NCBI RefSeq assembly: GCF_005519465.1
Contig: NZ_CP027858.1
Location: 1,612,001 to 1,676,000 of the forward strand
DNA: 64,000 nt
From: Streptomyces clavuligerus
Lineage (GTDB): Bacteria; Actinomycetota; Actinomycetes; Streptomycetales; Streptomycetaceae
Reading direction: 5' to 3'
Part shown: in pieces, positions 41,478 to 50,582 of the stretch
Layout of the letters: each line of letters opens with the position of its first letter
Position numbering within the stretch: the stretch's first letter is position 1
Notes under the pieces: generated by a model
The model's input: the letters and a program-made list of their open reading frames with translations, nothing else
The model's database searches: none
Told to the model about the DNA's origin: nothing
Translations under genes and position numbers: made by a program

Positions 41478-42737
41478 ATGTCGCTCCTCAACACCCCTCT
41501 CCATGAGCTGGACCCCGATGTCGCCGCCGCCGTCGACGCCGAGCTCCACCGTCAGCAGTCCACCCTGGAAATGATCGCCTCGGAGAACTTCGCTCCGGTC
41601 GCCGTCATGGAGGCCCAGGGTTCGGTCCTCACCAACAAGTACGCCGAGGGCTACCCCGGCCGCCGCTACTACGGCGGCTGTGAGCACGTCGACGTGGTCG
41701 AGCAGATCGCGATCGACCGCATCAAGGAGCTGTTCGGCGCCGAGCACGCGAACGTCCAGCCGCACTCCGGCGCGCAGGCGAACGCGGCGGCGATGTTCGC
41801 CCTGCTCAAGCCCGGCGACACGATCATGGGTCTGAACCTCGCCCACGGCGGGCACCTGACCCACGGCATGAAGATCAACTTCTCCGGCAAGCTCTACAAC
41901 GTGGTCGCCTACCACGTGGACGAGGCCACCGGCCAGGTCGACATGGCGCAGGTGGAGCAGCTCGCCAAGGAGCACCGGCCGAAGCTGATCGTGGCGGGCT
42001 GGTCGGCGTACCCCCGGCAGCTCGACTTCGCCGCCTTCCGCCGGGTCGCGGACGAGGTCGGCGCCTATCTGATGGTCGACATGGCCCACTTCGCGGGCCT
42101 GGTCGCGGCGGGGCTGCACCCCAACCCGGTGCCGCACGCCCATGTGGTGACCACCACCACCCACAAGACCCTGGGCGGCCCGCGCGGCGGTGTGATCCTC
42201 TCCACGCAGGAGCTGGCCAAGAAGATCAACTCCGCGGTCTTCCCCGGTCAGCAGGGCGGCCCGCTGGAGCATGTGATCGCGGCGAAGGCGGTCTCCTTCA
42301 AGGTCGCGGCGTCCGAGGAGTTCAAGGAGCGCCAGCAGCGCACCCTGGAGGGCGCGCGGATCATCGCCGAGCGGCTGGTCCAGGGCGACGTCCGGGAGTA
42401 CGGCGTCTCCGTGCTCTCCGGCGGCACCGATGTCCACCTCGTCCTGGTCGACCTGCGCGACTCCGAGCTGGACGGCCAGCAGGCCGAGGACCGGCTGCAC
42501 GAGGTCGGGATCACCGTCAACCGCAACGCGATCCCGAACGACCCGCGGCCCCCGATGGTCACCTCGGGTCTGCGCATCGGCACCCCGGCGCTCGCCACCC
42601 GAGGCTTCGGCGCGGAGGACTTCCGTGAGGTCGCCGACATCATCGCCGAGGCGCTGAAGCCGTCCTACGACGCGCGGGCGCTGCGGGACCGGGTCTCGGC
42701 GCTCGCGGCGAAGCACCCGCTGTACCCGGGGCTGTAA
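41478..42737 (+). CDS. glyA: Serine hydroxymethyltransferase
   Basis: GlyA interconverts serine and glycine with tetrahydrofolate, using PLP. 419 residues from ATG 41478 ([19 protein letters not shown]). Signatures: [46 protein letters not shown], and the PLP-lysine site [17 protein letters not shown]. It follows gcvH on the same strand and together with it recycles glycine into C1 units and serine. Confidence 0.97.
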   Translation: MSLLNTPLHELDPDVAAAVDAELHRQQSTLEMIASENFAPVAVMEAQGSVLTNKYAEGYPGRRYYGGCEHVDVVEQIAIDRIKELFGAEHANVQPHSGAQANAAAMFALLKPGDTIMGLNLAHGGHLTHGMKINFSGKLYNVVAYHVDEATGQVDMAQVEQLAKEHRPKLIVAGWSAYPRQLDFAAFRRVADEVGAYLMVDMAHFAGLVAAGLHPNPVPHAHVVTTTTHKTLGGPRGGVILSTQELAKKINSAVFPGQQGGPLEHVIAAKAVSFKVAASEEFKERQQRTLEGARIIAERLVQGDVREYGVSVLSGGTDVHLVLVDLRDSELDGQQAEDRLHEVGITVNRNAIPNDPRPPMVTSGLRIGTPALATRGFGAEDFREVADIIAEALKPSYDARALRDRVSALAAKHPLYPGL

Positions 42738-43097
42738 GGATCGCTTGCGCCGGTCCCGTACGGTTCAAGGGTCGCTTGTGGCGGTCCCGTACGGTTGAAG
42801 GCTGCTTGGAGTGGTCCCGTACGGTTCGTACGGAGCCAGGGGCACCGCGCACACTGGAGAAGTGCAGTGGGCGCGGTGCCCCGCCCCATGTCGGCCACCG
42901 TCCGTCGCTCGCCCGCCGATCGCCCGTCCCGGCCGAACCGGGCCACCGCACCACCCGTGCCACCCATCGCAGGGGCACGGTCCGCACCACCGCAGCACCG
43001 CACCGTCGCACCACCCGCACGCCCGCCCCGCACCCGGCGCACCACGCCGACGCGGAACCTGGCAGACAACGGCGTCTACCACGCTCTAGGAGTTCCC
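42738..43097. other. glyA-sdaA intergenic region with three direct repeats
   Basis: GGTCCCGTACGGTT occurs at 42752, 42783 and 42813 (spacings 31 and 30) within partly similar 30-base units, directly after glyA. The rest, to the AGGAG before sdaA, has no credible gene although frames stay open. The repeats could be regulator sites or a small expansion. Confidence 0.5.
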
Positions 43098-44465
43098 GTG
43101 GCCATCTCGGTCTTCGACCTCTTCTCGATCGGTATCGGCCCCTCCAGCTCCCATACGGTCGGCCCGATGCGCGCCGCCCGGATGTTCGCCCAGCGGCTGA
43201 AGAAGGAGGGCCTGCTCGCCCACACCGTCTCCGTCCGGGCCGAGCTGTTCGGCTCCCTGGGCGCGACCGGCCACGGCCACGGCACCCCGAAGGCCGTGCT
43301 GCTGGGCCTCGCCGGGAACTCCCCGCGCACGGTCGACGTCGAGACCGCCGACGCGGAGGTGGAGCGGATCAAGGAATCCGGGCGGATCGAGGTGCTCGGC
43401 ATGCACGGGATCGCCTTCGACTTCGACCGCGATCTGGTGCTCCACCGCCGCAAGGCCCTGCCCTACCACGCCAACGGCATGACGATGGCCGCCCACGACG
43501 AGCGGGGCGAGCCGCTGCTCACCAAGACGTACTACTCGGTCGGCGGCGGCTTCGTGGTGGACGAGGACGCGGTCGGCGAGGACCGGATCAAGCTCGACGA
43601 CACCGTGCTGAAGTACCCGTTCCGCACCGGTGACGAGCTGCTGCGGCTCACCCGGGAGACCGGTCTGTCGATCTCCGCCCTGATGCTGGAGAACGAGCGG
43701 GCCTGGCGCACGGAGGACGAGATCCGCGCCGGGCTGCTGGAGATCTGGCGGGTGATGCAGTCGTGCGTCTCGCGCGGGCTCTCCCGCGAGGGCATCCTCC
43801 CGGGCGGCCTGAGGGTCCGCCGCAGGGCCGCGGGCTCCGCCCGCCAGCTCCGCGCCGAGGGCGACCCGCAGGCCCGCGCCATGGAGTGGATCACCCTCTA
43901 CGCGATGGCCGTCAACGAGGAGAACGCGGCCGGCGGCCGGGTGGTCACCGCCCCCACCAACGGCGCGGCGGGCATCATCCCCGCGGTGCTGCACTACTAC
44001 ATGAACTTCGTCCCCGGCGCCGACGACGAGGGCGTGGTCCGCTTCCTGCTGGCGGCGGGCGCGATCGGCATGCTCTTCAAGGAGAACGCCTCCATCTCCG
44101 GCGCCGAGGTCGGCTGCCAGGGCGAGGTCGGCTCCGCCTGCTCCATGGCCGCGGGCGCCCTCGCCGAGGTCCTGGGCGGCACCCCCGAGCAGGTGGAGAA
44201 CGCGGCCGAGATCGGCATGGAACACAACCTCGGCCTGACCTGCGACCCCGTCGGCGGCCTCGTCCAGATCCCCTGCATCGAACGCAACGGCATGGCGGCG
44301 GTCAAGGCCGTCACGGCGGCCCGCATGGCGATGCGCGGCGACGGCAATCATCTGGTCTCCCTCGACAAGGTCATCAAGACGATGAAGGAGACCGGGGCGG
44401 ACATGTCGGTGAAGTACAAGGAGACGGCGCGGGGCGGGCTCGCGGTGAACATCATCGAGTGCTGA
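43098..44465 (+). CDS. sdaA: L-serine ammonia-lyase (L-serine dehydratase), iron-sulfur type
   Basis: SdaA deaminates L-serine to pyruvate using a [4Fe-4S] cluster. GTG start at 43098 ([23 protein letters not shown]) after CTAGGAG gives 455 residues, typical of the single-chain bacterial enzyme. The cluster-related cysteine regions are [19 protein letters not shown] and GLTCDPVGG, plus the terminal Cys of AVNIIEC. The preceding 100 open codons are low-complexity and excluded. The last 57 bases form the left copy of the island's attachment repeat, so the 3' end was reconstituted by the integration; the protein looks intact. Confidence 0.95.
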   Translation: MAISVFDLFSIGIGPSSSHTVGPMRAARMFAQRLKKEGLLAHTVSVRAELFGSLGATGHGHGTPKAVLLGLAGNSPRTVDVETADAEVERIKESGRIEVLGMHGIAFDFDRDLVLHRRKALPYHANGMTMAAHDERGEPLLTKTYYSVGGGFVVDEDAVGEDRIKLDDTVLKYPFRTGDELLRLTRETGLSISALMLENERAWRTEDEIRAGLLEIWRVMQSCVSRGLSREGILPGGLRVRRRAAGSARQLRAEGDPQARAMEWITLYAMAVNEENAAGGRVVTAPTNGAAGIIPAVLHYYMNFVPGADDEGVVRFLLAAGAIGMLFKENASISGAEVGCQGEVGSACSMAAGALAEVLGGTPEQVENAAEIGMEHNLGLTCDPVGGLVQIPCIERNGMAAVKAVTAARMAMRGDGNHLVSLDKVIKTMKETGADMSVKYKETARGGLAVNIIEC

Positions 44466-44466
44466 G
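44408..44466. repeat. Left attachment site (attL) inside sdaA 3' end
   Basis: The sequence starting GGTGAAGTACAAGGAGACGG and ending GAGTGCTGAG is repeated at 63898-63956. The single difference is base 44429 (G) versus 63919 (C), a synonymous Ala codon change in sdaA. Confidence 0.88.
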
Positions 44467-44534
44467 GCTATAGGCCCTGACCAGCGTGTTTACATCTTTC
44501 AGCGCTGTCAGGGCGTTCCCTGCTTACGCGGTGG

Positions 44535-44587
44535 AAAGTCCCTGGATCAGCCCTGGGGCAAGCGTGAAAGTCCCTGAAAAGTCCCTG
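44535..44587. repeat. Candidate integrase arm-type sites, left end
   Basis: AAAGTCCCTG occurs three times in direct orientation, at 44535-44544, 44567-44576 and 44578-44587. The same decamer recurs near the right end (63802-63811, and GAAGTCCCTG at 63813-63822). In the excised circle these groups would flank the attP core. Confidence 0.5.
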
Positions 44588-44709
44588 CCGACAGGGCCAC
44601 ACCCACCGTGAGATGCACGCCCGGACACGCTCTGGTCGAGCTTGGACCTGTGCAGCGCCGCACGTGGGGTATTAGGTTGTCAGGGAGACTGGCAGCGCTT
44701 GGGGGCAGC

Positions 44710-45027
44710 ATGGAGGAACAGGCGTTCAACACGGCTGTGGCTGGGCTGATCCGAGAGGCACGGAAGCGGGCAGGGGTAACGCAGGTGTACCTGGGACGCC
44801 GAGCTGGGCTTTCCCGTGGTTCGATCGCAAACATCGAGGCCGGGACACAGGTGCCCCCGCTCTATCGGCTCGCTCTTATCGCACTGGCGTTGAACGTGCA
44901 GCCAGCCGAGCTGCTTCCCCCTCTGCAACCCGACGAAGCCGCTGACCTTCCGGCTCGGCATGCTGCCGATGTCGCCGCAGTCTGGGCGCAAGCATCCAAG
45001 ATGAGGGGCGATCATGGCGAAGGCTGA
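44710..45027 (+). CDS. XRE-family repressor (CapH-like or island regulator)
   Basis: From ATG 44710 after GGGGG, a 105-residue protein with one helix-turn-helix domain: LIREARKRAGVTQVYLGRRAGLSRGSIANIEAG at about residues 12-45. The downstream ImmA-type gene starts inside its last codons (14-base overlap), so the two are translationally linked. Two readings fit. It may be CapH, the repressor cleaved by CapP to induce CBASS after DNA damage (a known pairing), or an ImmR-like repressor controlling the island's excision. Its place between attL and the CBASS genes allows both. Confidence 0.8.
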   Translation: MEEQAFNTAVAGLIREARKRAGVTQVYLGRRAGLSRGSIANIEAGTQVPPLYRLALIALALNVQPAELLPPLQPDEAADLPARHAADVAAVWAQASKMRGDHGEG

Positions 45028-45532
45028 CATCGCGGCACGCGCGCTACTGCTGGAGTTTCGCATTGATGCGCCCCCGGTGAACCCCTTCGAGCTGGCTGGA
45101 GCCCTCGGCGTCATCGTCGTCCCCCAACGCATGGATGATGACGTCTCAGGCATGCTCCTGCGCAAGGACGGCCGCTGCGTCATTGGCGTCAACGAGTCTC
45201 ACTCGCACGAGCGACAGCGATTCACCGTGGCGCACGAACTGGGACATCTACGCCTGCACGAAGGCCGACCGCTGATCCTGGATACCGACGCACGTGTGAA
45301 CTACCGCAACGCGGTCTCGAGCATGGCCACCGACCGCGAGGAGATCGACGCCAACCGATTCGCCGCAGCGTTGCTGGCACCTGAGAGCATGGTCCGTCGC
45401 GCGGCTCAGCGCATCAGCTTCCGAACGACACACGACCTCGTCAGGGTGTTGGCCAGCCAGTTCCATTTGAGCGAGATGGCCATGACGTACCGCCTGATGA
45501 ATCTCGGCATCGTCTCCGGTCCAGCCCACTGA
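45014..45532 (+). CDS. ImmA/IrrE-family metallopeptidase (CapP-like)
   Basis: A 172-residue zinc peptidase with the motif HELGH in RQRFTVAHELGHLRLHEG and a downstream acidic helix EEIDANRFAAALLAPESMVRRAA, as in ImmA/IrrE. The family cleaves its partner XRE repressor upon a stress or second-messenger signal. Overlap with the XRE gene supports that partnership. In CBASS loci such a protein is called CapP. About 660 bp separate it from the CD-NTase gene. Confidence 0.85.
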   Translation: MAKADIAARALLLEFRIDAPPVNPFELAGALGVIVVPQRMDDDVSGMLLRKDGRCVIGVNESHSHERQRFTVAHELGHLRLHEGRPLILDTDARVNYRNAVSSMATDREEIDANRFAAALLAPESMVRRAAQRISFRTTHDLVRVLASQFHLSEMAMTYRLMNLGIVSGPAH

Positions 45533-46192
45533 CGGCAAGCTCCAGCCGGGCATGGAACGACCTGCCCACAGGGAGGGCAGCGAGCCTCGCGCCCGCACAG
45601 AGACGGCCCTTCTCAGCGGCGGCACCGGCCGACCAAGCTCGGCTCGTAATCCACGCGCGTCCCACCCCGACAGCGCCAGCGAAACTGTCACTCAAAATAT
45701 GCCTTGCGGCGGTGTCGCTCTATGTGGTCCACTAGTTACCGCAGAGAGCTGACGGGCTCTTTGTGAAATGAGGCGAGCTCTCCTCGGCGTGAGCCTGACG
45801 GGAATCCGCCTGCGGGCCGTACCGCGCGCATGTGCCCGGCCATGATGGCCTTCGGCACCACTGACCGGACTGCACCGATCTCCATCGATTGATTTGCCCT
45901 CGCGAACAGTCATTCGCTGATGCCGCTCATCGGCTTCCCCTTTCAAAGCGTCGCGCAAGCTCCTTCGGGAGTCCGATCCCAGGTCCTCGCGCCCGCAACA
46001 CTGTTAATACGGGTGAGTGCGCCCCGCCCCTGCGGGCATGACCGTGCGTCTTCATTTCCCCTACCACTCCTGCGGCGACCTGCTTCGCCGCGCCCACCGG
46101 CGTGGGCCCCAAACATCCATAGGGCCTCGCCATATCCAGACAACCACCACCTGCGCGCCCCTGTTGGCCCAGTACAGAACGGAATCATCGCC
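45533..46192. other. Region between the ImmA-type gene and the CD-NTase gene
   Basis: 660 bases with no gene I can support; short frames on both strands lack coding character. It should carry the CBASS promoter. A TAATAC hexamer at 46005-46010 is a possible -10 element. It is less GC-rich than the flanks of the island. No tRNA or palindromic operator stands out. Confidence 0.4.
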
Positions 46193-47194
46193 ATGCAGCA
46201 CAGCACAGGCTTCGACGCCTTCCTTCGAGACACCGTGAATCTCAGCCAGGCCAAGCTCGATCTCCTCGCCAACTGTGTCGAGGCTATTTACAGGGCGCTC
46301 AAGGCGGACCCCGAGCTCGGCCCCTTGGTCTTGGCTAAGAAGCGACAGGGCTCCTGGGCGCAGCGCACCATCATCAACCCCGTCGGCGAGAGCGAGTTCG
46401 ACGCGGACTTCATGCTCCAACTCGATGAGGTCGCGGAGTGGGCCGACAATCCGAAGACGTACATCGAAATGGTCTACGCCGCACTTCATCGCCACAGCGT
46501 CTACGGTGGCATGGAACACCATCGTAAGTGTCGTTGCGTACAGCTCAGTTACGCGAAATCCATGCACGTCGACATCGTGCCCTACCTCCGCCTTAAGGAC
46601 GGCCGCGAGGTAATCGTCAACCGTGACGACAACGTGTGGGAGGAGACCAACCCGGCAGGCTTCACCGCCTGGATGCAGAAGAAAGACGGCATCGCTGATG
46701 GCAACCTGCGCAAGGTCATCCGTCTGATGAAGTACCTGCGGAACCACCGAGAATCATTCACCGGCACTCGGTCTATCATCCTCACCACTCTGCTCGGCGA
46801 GCTCGTGAGCGAGACCAAGGCCGTCAGCGAGCCGGGCTGTTACAGCAACGTGCCCACCGCTCTGCTCACCATCATCAAGGATCTCGACACCTGGCTGCAG
46901 GACCACCCTTTCAAGCCCTCCATCCCTGACCCTTCTGGATCGGGTGTGACCTTCGATCACCGATGGAACCAGGACACCTACGCCTACTTCCGCGACCGCA
47001 TCCATACCCACGCCCGCCAGATCCGCGAAGCATACGATGAGCCGGACTACGACCGAAGCGTGCGACTGTGGAGGAGCCTGTTCGGCAACGCCTTCCCCGA
47101 CGTTCCGCGCCCCACCGCCTCAATTGCCTCGGCGGCCAAGTTCGCGAGCCCCCTGCTCGTTACCTCCACCTCCCGCACCGGGCGCGCCGGATGA
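46193..47194 (+). CDS. CBASS cyclic oligonucleotide synthase (CD-NTase)
   Basis: CD-NTases make a cyclic di- or trinucleotide after phage infection. Start ATG 46193 (MQHSTGFDAFLRDTVNLSQA) gives 333 residues; an earlier in-frame start adds a non-protein-like leader. The polymerase-beta-like active site is canonical: Gly53-Ser54 (RQGSWAQRT), Asp70-x-Asp72 (EFDADFML) and Asp127 (SMHVDIVPYL). The C-terminal helical OAS-like part includes GIADGNLRKVIRLMKYLRNH. It overlaps the next gene by ATGA. The SAVED-domain effector nearby suggests the product is a ligand such as a cGAMP isomer, but the clade and product cannot be read from sequence. Confidence 0.9.
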   Translation: MQHSTGFDAFLRDTVNLSQAKLDLLANCVEAIYRALKADPELGPLVLAKKRQGSWAQRTIINPVGESEFDADFMLQLDEVAEWADNPKTYIEMVYAALHRHSVYGGMEHHRKCRCVQLSYAKSMHVDIVPYLRLKDGREVIVNRDDNVWEETNPAGFTAWMQKKDGIADGNLRKVIRLMKYLRNHRESFTGTRSIILTTLLGELVSETKAVSEPGCYSNVPTALLTIIKDLDTWLQDHPFKPSIPDPSGSGVTFDHRWNQDTYAYFRDRIHTHARQIREAYDEPDYDRSVRLWRSLFGNAFPDVPRPTASIASAAKFASPLLVTSTSRTGRAG

Positions 47195-48954
47195 GTAAGC
47201 GCAAGAAGCCTCGGGATCAGCCCAACTCGTGGCAGCAAGAGTTACTGGGTCAGCTCACGGCTCTCGCGGCCGGGCACCGCCAAGACCTGCGCGTCACCGG
47301 CCGCCCTCGCACTGGTCCCGACAACCTGGTCACCGTGCCCATCAGCATCCGTACTGCCGACATACCACAGGTGCAGGGGGGCCTGCCCGTGAAAGAAGTC
47401 GAGGACTTCGATCTCATTCTTCCCCCCACACCTGCAGCCCCGCCCTGGGTGCAGACCAGGCACACCCGGTTCGCCGGCACCCCGCACGTGCTGGAGGGCA
47501 ACCGACTGTGTATCTACCTTGACCCAACCCGTGAATGGGACCCCAGGGCCGGAATCGCCTCCGTCGTGAATCGGCTGTGGGAATGGATAACCGACGCGAC
47601 GGCCAACAAATTCGATCCCACAACCGCCCTCTACCACCCGGTCGGTGGCGTTCTGCACTACACGGCGGGCGCTCCGACGGTGGTCGCGCGAGAAGCACTC
47701 CCGTACCACACGCCAAGCACAGGATGGCTCACCCCTCGCAGCCCTCACCGACTCGACCTCACCACGGGGCCTGTGAACGCGGACAGCCACCGTGCTCCGA
47801 TCCTGCCGGTAGATCACTCCCTCCCCCTGGGAGCCGGCAGCACCTTGGCCGAACTGATGACGCTCATCGACTCAACCGACTTAGACATACCTAAGGTGGT
47901 GCCCCAGTCGGGCGCCCTATCTCAGGCACTACTCACAGCACTCGCAGCAAGCTGCGTACGCGCCCCCGAGGGAACTGCCCAGTACTTCATCCTGGCCGTC
48001 CGCCACCCTGCCATACCAGCAAGCGCTCCTTTCCTTCTCGCCGGCCGATTGAAGCCTCCCTTTAGCGACATGCTGCGCCTGCTTACGCGCCGCAGAGCAC
48101 CAGGCCGACTGGGTCGTCTCTCCGACGAACTCCTCCAGGCCACCATCGAATGGTGCTACCTCTCCGATGAACGCCCTGAAATCACCATCCGTCGAGACAC
48201 CCAGCGTCCCGTCCATATCTTTCAAGGGACCCACATACACATCTGGGGCTGCGGCGGAATCGGCTCATGGGCTGCAGAGCTGGTAACCCGAGCAGGAGCC
48301 GCACGTATCACCCTCAGCGACCCCGGTCTTATCACCGGCGGTCTCCTCGTACGGCAGAACTACACAGAGAACCACATCGGGACGAGCAAGGCAGTCGCTC
48401 TGGCCCAGCGTCTGCGCACTATCCGGGACGACGTCACCATCGAAATCGCCAGCCCGCCACCGGACTCCGCTCTGATTGAGGCCGCAGACCACGCGGACCT
48501 CATCATCGATGCCACCGTCAGCATGCCCGCAGGACGCTTCCTCGACCTCCTCGCCCAGCGTCCCCACCGCAAAGCAGTTCTCGCTCAGATGGCTACTGAC
48601 AGCCTGAGCGCCAGCCTGGGAATCCTCACGGTAGCCGCCCCCGGCACCCCCGCAAGCCTCTCCACGATTGACCACATCAGTGGTCAGCGTGTCCTGGCCA
48701 CCTCAAGCCTTGAACCCTACCACCAACTGTGGGCCGAACCAGCCCCAGGCGACGAACTACTTCCCACCCGCGGCTGTTCCGTCCCCACCTTCCACGGTTC
48801 CGCCGCCGATCTCATGGCAACAACCGCGACCTTAGTCAACCTTCTGGGCATCCAGATGCGCCACCCCCAATCGGGAACCCATCTGTGCGCTCAACCCCAC
48901 ACCGGCGTTCTCCCAGCCCACCACTTCATCACCCACACGGCTCCGGACCAATAG
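47191..48954 (+). CDS. cap2: CBASS Cap2: E2-E1 (ThiF) fusion protein
   Basis: Cap2 activates and conjugates the C-terminus of the CD-NTase, priming it. This 587-residue protein starts at ATG 47191, overlapping the CD-NTase stop. The N-terminal E2-like domain has Cys107 in GNRLCIYLDPTREWDP at the expected E2 position. The E1 domain follows, with nucleotide-binding IWGCGGIGSWAAELVTRAG, acidic strand ITLSDPGLI, and Cys529 in PTRGCSVPTFHGSAAD as likely E1 catalytic cysteine. The CD-NTase ends ...SRTGRAG, with a C-terminal glycine compatible with conjugation. No Cap3 (JAB) gene is found beside it. Confidence 0.87.
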   Translation: MSKRKKPRDQPNSWQQELLGQLTALAAGHRQDLRVTGRPRTGPDNLVTVPISIRTADIPQVQGGLPVKEVEDFDLILPPTPAAPPWVQTRHTRFAGTPHVLEGNRLCIYLDPTREWDPRAGIASVVNRLWEWITDATANKFDPTTALYHPVGGVLHYTAGAPTVVAREALPYHTPSTGWLTPRSPHRLDLTTGPVNADSHRAPILPVDHSLPLGAGSTLAELMTLIDSTDLDIPKVVPQSGALSQALLTALAASCVRAPEGTAQYFILAVRHPAIPASAPFLLAGRLKPPFSDMLRLLTRRRAPGRLGRLSDELLQATIEWCYLSDERPEITIRRDTQRPVHIFQGTHIHIWGCGGIGSWAAELVTRAGAARITLSDPGLITGGLLVRQNYTENHIGTSKAVALAQRLRTIRDDVTIEIASPPPDSALIEAADHADLIIDATVSMPAGRFLDLLAQRPHRKAVLAQMATDSLSASLGILTVAAPGTPASLSTIDHISGQRVLATSSLEPYHQLWAEPAPGDELLPTRGCSVPTFHGSAADLMATTATLVNLLGIQMRHPQSGTHLCAQPHTGVLPAHHFITHTAPDQ

Positions 48955-49050
48955 CCGGGCCGACACGACCCCATCCTCAACGGGAACACGAGGAACGCGG
49001 GCGACTCTGCCCTCGCAATCTGCGCGAGCACAGAGTCGCCCGCCGCTTCG

Positions 49051-50289
49051 TCAATCGATACTCTGCCCCACTTCAAGAGTCGGCGCGTAGCTTCCGGCCA
49101 GCCTCTCGTAGATCACTAACTGCGGATGAACCTGCGGATGATGGATACGTCCTAGCGTCACAGCAGCAGACATGGGTATAGCAGGCAGCATGTGCAGCCG
49201 TCGCAAACCCTTGGCCTCGATCTCAAGCCGTGCCAAAATGCCTCGAAATGCGGCCTCTAGGTGGCACAGGGAAGCCGGTTGACGCAATATATCCGGATAG
49301 ATCTCCGCGTTCACTGGGCTGATTTCGTACCGCCGCAAGGCCGCGATCTCTGCTGGTACCTCGCGAGAAGCGATCGCTCCCGAGACATTCATGATCACTA
49401 CAGCTTCATCGCCGGCCGGTTCCGCCTGGGTCAACCGCACGCTGAACTCCACACCTGCGCCACTTTCAGTCGGCCAGACCCAGGACTGCTCGGACCTATG
49501 ACGCTGATAGACGTCCGTCGGTACCGTATCGTCAAGCCGAGACCCTAAGTAGACCAACAGCGGCAGGCGCGCAAACCCGAACACGCTCACGTGCTGCACG
49601 GAACCACTCTCGATTCCCGGCTGCAGCTGATACTGGATTACCCCGTCGATGACCTTCACTGCCTGCTGGTAGTAGCTGCGACTCGCAGCCGCCGCAGACA
49701 GAGCATTCCCGGAGACCGTTTGCCCCTCACCAGGCGTGTTCTGAAGATCGATCTCCACTCCATGTCGGGAGTAGGACTCCAAGAACAGCGGGAACCGACG
49801 CCGCGCTGTCACTGCACTCGCGGCCGTCTGTCGCGACAGTTCCACTGCATTTCCGTGCACCGGCCCCATCATCCGGACCACTGTGGTGGCTCGATCGGGA
49901 CCGAGTCCCGTCACATGTCTGATGCGGTCCTCATGGTCCTGCTTCAGCCCTCTCAGCCACGCGACGGTGAACATGTCCTGCGTGGCTTTGGCGTCAATCT
50001 CAGTGTGCTCTTGAGCACACAACAGCATCAAATTATCCGCCTCGTCCCGCAGAGTTTCGCTCAGCGGATCCGACCCCCTAGGCGAGCGCTCATGAGTGCT
50101 CCGTCCAACGATATGAGCCATCTCGCCCAGCCGGACTGTGCGGCCAGACATCGGCCCATCCAGTAGGTACGAGTTACACAGGACGCAGCGCCCGCCGCTG
50201 CGAACCCACACCTCCAGAGCCGCCTGCTCCGCCGATCGACGCCCTCTGCGCACCTTGCCGTCCCCGCCCACTCTGCCGCTCCCGCTCAC
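49051..50289 (-). CDS. cap5: CBASS effector Cap5: HNH endonuclease-SAVED
   Basis: Cap5 degrades DNA when its SAVED domain binds the CD-NTase product. The 412-residue protein has an N-terminal HNH domain with Cys35-x2-Cys38 (RCVLCNS), His59 (EMAHIVG), Asn86 (DNLMLLC, Cys91) and His95 (EHTEID). The ~residue 170-410 part fits SAVED (YQQAVKVIDGVIQYQLQPG, VSVFGFARLPLLVYLGSRL, and the terminal LPAIPMSAAVTLGR, HPQLVIYE). GTG 50289 is used; GTG 50271 has a better-spaced GGGAG. It is convergent to Cap2 with a 96-bp gap, unlike usual co-directional CBASS operons, so its expression is separately controlled. Confidence 0.88.
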   Translation of the reverse strand: MSGSGRVGGDGKVRRGRRSAEQAALEVWVRSGGRCVLCNSYLLDGPMSGRTVRLGEMAHIVGRSTHERSPRGSDPLSETLRDEADNLMLLCAQEHTEIDAKATQDMFTVAWLRGLKQDHEDRIRHVTGLGPDRATTVVRMMGPVHGNAVELSRQTAASAVTARRRFPLFLESYSRHGVEIDLQNTPGEGQTVSGNALSAAAASRSYYQQAVKVIDGVIQYQLQPGIESGSVQHVSVFGFARLPLLVYLGSRLDDTVPTDVYQRHRSEQSWVWPTESGAGVEFSVRLTQAEPAGDEAVVIMNVSGAIASREVPAEIAALRRYEISPVNAEIYPDILRQPASLCHLEAAFRGILARLEIEAKGLRRLHMLPAIPMSAAVTLGRIHHPQVHPQLVIYERLAGSYAPTLEVGQSID

Positions 50290-50329
50290 CCTCGTTCATC
50301 ACATCAGACGCTAGGCGATGTCTGCTCTC

Positions 50330-50582
50330 TCACTGACCCAACTTGACAAGAACAGGTTGGTGTTCAGAGGTGGGATGCATGAAAGCCCCACACCTACACG
50401 CGAGGTCGGTAGTCCCGATCATCCGCCATTCGACGGGTGTCCACTGGTCTGTCATACAGATCCATGCAGCTATGAGGCGGATAAGGGTGGCGACGGCGAG
50501 GAACCCGGCAATGGTCAGCCAACCCGTACCGGCCGCGTGCCCAACGGTGGTGAAGCGGGCGGACGGCTGCGGACGTGGTCAC
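50330..50582 (-). pseudogene. Frameshifted remnant of a small membrane protein gene
   Basis: Read on the minus strand, GTG 50582 starts VTTSAAVRPLHHRWARGRYG. After an apparent single-base insertion near 50521 the sensible frame becomes WLTIAGFLAVATLIRLIAAW, followed by DQWTPVEWRMIGTTDLACRC and a stop at 50330-50332. The hydrophobic segment plus Cys pair looks like one real small protein split over two frames. Small one-helix proteins of this kind occur in Streptomyces mobile elements, but I cannot name it. Confidence 0.4.

Noticed and set aside
42738..43097. A second riboswitch upstream of sdaA
   Set aside because: No glycine or other known aptamer core motifs; only the three short direct repeats.
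44408..44466. tRNA gene as attachment site
   Set aside because: The repeated sequence translates exactly as the SdaA C-terminus and has no cloverleaf.
45692..45958. Minus-strand gene of 88 residues between the ImmA-type and CD-NTase genes
   Set aside because: Arg-rich composition, no ribosome binding site, no recognisable domain, and wobble positions unlike its neighbours.
47191..48954. ThiF/MoeB sulfur-carrier adenylyltransferase
   Set aside because: The N-terminal E2-like domain with Cys107, the ATGA overlap with a CD-NTase and the RGCSVPTFHGS motif fit Cap2 better.
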